Of a stretch of DNA of 14,391 nucleotides, positions 13,147 through 14,391 are shown in pieces. The stretch comes from an uncultured Eubacteriales bacterium (GTDB lineage: Bacteria > Bacillota > Clostridia > Christensenellales > CAG-138). A program made the position numbers and the translations under genes. How positions within the stretch are numbered: position 1 is the first letter of the stretch; every line of letters begins with the position of its first letter. The notes below the pieces were generated by a model. The model saw nothing but the letters and a program-made list of their open reading frames with translations. It made no database searches and had not been told where the DNA came from. The stretch covers positions 1 through 14,391 of the forward strand of contig UREK01000038.1 in the NCBI GenBank assembly GCA_900546845.1, given 5' to 3'.

Positions 13147-14211
13147 GTGGAACAAGAAGTGATTTTGTCTGTAAAAGACCTTAATATCAAATTCAGCCTG
13201 CGCGGCCAGGTGCTCCATGCCATCCGCGGCATCTCGCTTGACATCTACAAGGGCGAAAGCCTTGCGATCGTCGGCGAATCCGGCTCCGGCAAATCCGTGT
13301 TCACGAAGAACTTTATTGGCCTTCTGGACAACAACGGCTGGGTGGATTCCGGCGAGATCTGGTATAACGGCATGGACCTCGCCAAGTTCAAGACCGAAAA
13401 GGAATGGACGAAGATCCGCGGCAAAGAGGTCGCCATGGTCATGCAGGACCCGATGACGAGCCTCAACCCGCTCAAGACCGTCGGCTGGCAGATCGAAGAA
13501 GCGCTCAAGCTGCACCAGAATCTTTCCGGCGAGGTTGCGAAGGCGCGTGCCATCGAGATATTGGACGACGTCGGCATCCCGGAACCCGAGCGGCGCTACA
13601 AGCAGTATCCGCACGAGTTTTCCGGCGGCATGCGCCAGCGCGTGGTCATCGCCATCGCCATGGCCTGCAACCCGAAGATCCTCATCTGCGACGAGCCGAC
13701 CACCGCGCTTGACGTGACGATCCAGGCGCAGATCCTCGACCTGATCCGCGAGCTGCAAAAGAAATACCAGCTCACGACCATCTACATCACCCATGACCTC
13801 GGCGTCGTTGCCAACGTGGCGGATCGCATTGCGGTCATGTACGCGGGCGACATCGTGGAGATCGGCACCTGCAACGAGGTGTTCTATTCCCCGCAGCATC
13901 CTTATACTTGGGCGCTGCTCAGCTCCCTGCCGCAGCTCGGCATCAAGGGCGAAGACCTCTACTCTATCAAGGGCACGCCTCCGAACCTGTTCAACAAGGT
14001 GCGCGGCGATGCGTTTGCCCCGCGCAACCCGCAGGCGCTCAAGATCGACTTCCTGCACCGCCCGCCGTATTTCGAGGTTTCCCCGACGCACAAGGCGCGC
14101 ACTTGGCTGCTTGATCCCCGCGCGCCCAAGGTAGAGCCGCCGGAGCACATCAAGAACATCCGCAACATCCGGAACCTCCGCGTAGGGAACAAGGAAGGAG
14201 GCGCACAATAA
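13147..14211 (+). CDS. oppD: Oligopeptide ABC transporter ATPase OppD
   Basis: One of two ATPases powering the importer, 354 residues. Walker A GESGSGKS (43-50), Q-loop Gln100 (VMQDPMTSLNP), signature FSGGMRQR (158-165), Walker B ILICDE (178-183) and switch His216 (THDLG) are all intact. The C-terminal Opp/Dpp extension (about 255-325) is present, but the cysteines that many homologues have in G-C-x-F-x-P-R-C and later positions are replaced (GDAFAPRN.., ..KID.., ..RTW). The start is GTG at 13147, 10 nt after AGGAGG (13131-13136) and 17 nt after the oppC stop. The stop overlaps the next ATG by 1 nt (TAATG). The tail has a small repeated KNIRNIRNLR run. Confidence 0.96.
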   Translation: MEQEVILSVKDLNIKFSLRGQVLHAIRGISLDIYKGESLAIVGESGSGKSVFTKNFIGLLDNNGWVDSGEIWYNGMDLAKFKTEKEWTKIRGKEVAMVMQDPMTSLNPLKTVGWQIEEALKLHQNLSGEVAKARAIEILDDVGIPEPERRYKQYPHEFSGGMRQRVVIAIAMACNPKILICDEPTTALDVTIQAQILDLIRELQKKYQLTTIYITHDLGVVANVADRIAVMYAGDIVEIGTCNEVFYSPQHPYTWALLSSLPQLGIKGEDLYSIKGTPPNLFNKVRGDAFAPRNPQALKIDFLHRPPYFEVSPTHKARTWLLDPRAPKVEPPEHIKNIRNIRNLRVGNKEGGAQ

Positions 14212-14391
14212 TGGAAAAAGAAACCAAGGAAGTTCTCCTTTCGGTAAGGGATCTTGAAGTAACCTTCGGCAGCAAGCGCAAGCCGTTTGTGGCCGTCAAG
14301 GGCGTGAGCTTTGACATTTACAAGGGCGAGACGTTCGGCCTCGTCGGCGAGTCCGGCTCCGGCAAAACGACCATCGGCCGCGCGATCATCC
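14211..14391 (+). CDS. oppF: Oligopeptide ABC transporter ATPase OppF, cut by the window end
   Basis: The last 181 bases encode the first 60 residues of a second Opp ATPase. After MEKETKEVLLSVRDLEVTF comes GSKRKPFVAVKGVSFDIYKGE and the Walker A GESGSGKTT, followed by IGRAII at the edge. GGAGG (14197-14201) lies 9 nt before the ATG, which overlaps the oppD stop by one base. Position and sequence make it the OppF partner of OppD. The remainder lies outside the window. Confidence 0.93.
   Translation, partial: MEKETKEVLLSVRDLEVTFGSKRKPFVAVKGVSFDIYKGETFGLVGESGSGKTTIGRAII

Overview
The window reads as chromosomal DNA of a GC-rich member of the Clostridia (Bacillota). The evidence is strong purine-rich Shine-Dalgarno sites before nearly every gene, a lipoprotein-type peptide-binding protein with an N-terminal Cys anchor, and Xpt, GuaA, ClpB and Opp proteins that look like those of anaerobic Firmicutes. 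The genus cannot be named from this sequence alone. There are no tRNA or rRNA genes, no CRISPR array and no complete mobile element.

Layout. Positions 1-150 are a structured intergenic stretch full of small hairpins. The clpB disaggregase lies on the minus strand (151-2742). It diverges from a plus-strand purine cluster: xpt (2977-3558), a 100-residue PQ-loop/SWEET-like membrane protein (3562-3864) and guaA (3900-5423). Xpt makes XMP from xanthine and PRPP, and GuaA converts XMP to GMP, so the cluster encodes a two-step xanthine-to-GMP salvage route with a small membrane protein between the two enzymes. Downstream of guaA is a visibly more AT-rich pocket (about 5424-6650). It holds two minus-strand genes, an XRE-type regulator followed by a small protein with a HEPN-like R-x4-H motif. 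Its flank carries tandem TGGCAAC repeats. Because the guaA 3' end is a known integration hotspot, this pocket looks like the remnant of an integrated element or a small toxin-antitoxin-like module.

From 6949 to the right edge the theme is peptide use. A DmpA/P1-family (S58) aminopeptidase is followed by an oppA-oppB-oppC-oppD-oppF oligopeptide ABC transporter operon, with oppF cut by the window end. A 14-bp terminator-like hairpin separates oppA from oppB and probably lets the binding protein be made in excess over the permease. The most unusual protein is OppC. At 560 residues it is far longer than normal because roughly 230 residues are inserted in the first extracytoplasmic loop. That insert consists of two tandem copies of a repeat of about 98 residues. 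OppD has lost all four cysteines usually found in the C-terminal motif of Opp/Dpp ATPases.

Best candidates for something undescribed are the repeat-bearing OppC, the XRE/HEPN pair with its own well-defined promoter and paired operators, and the PQ-loop protein inside the xpt-guaA cluster.
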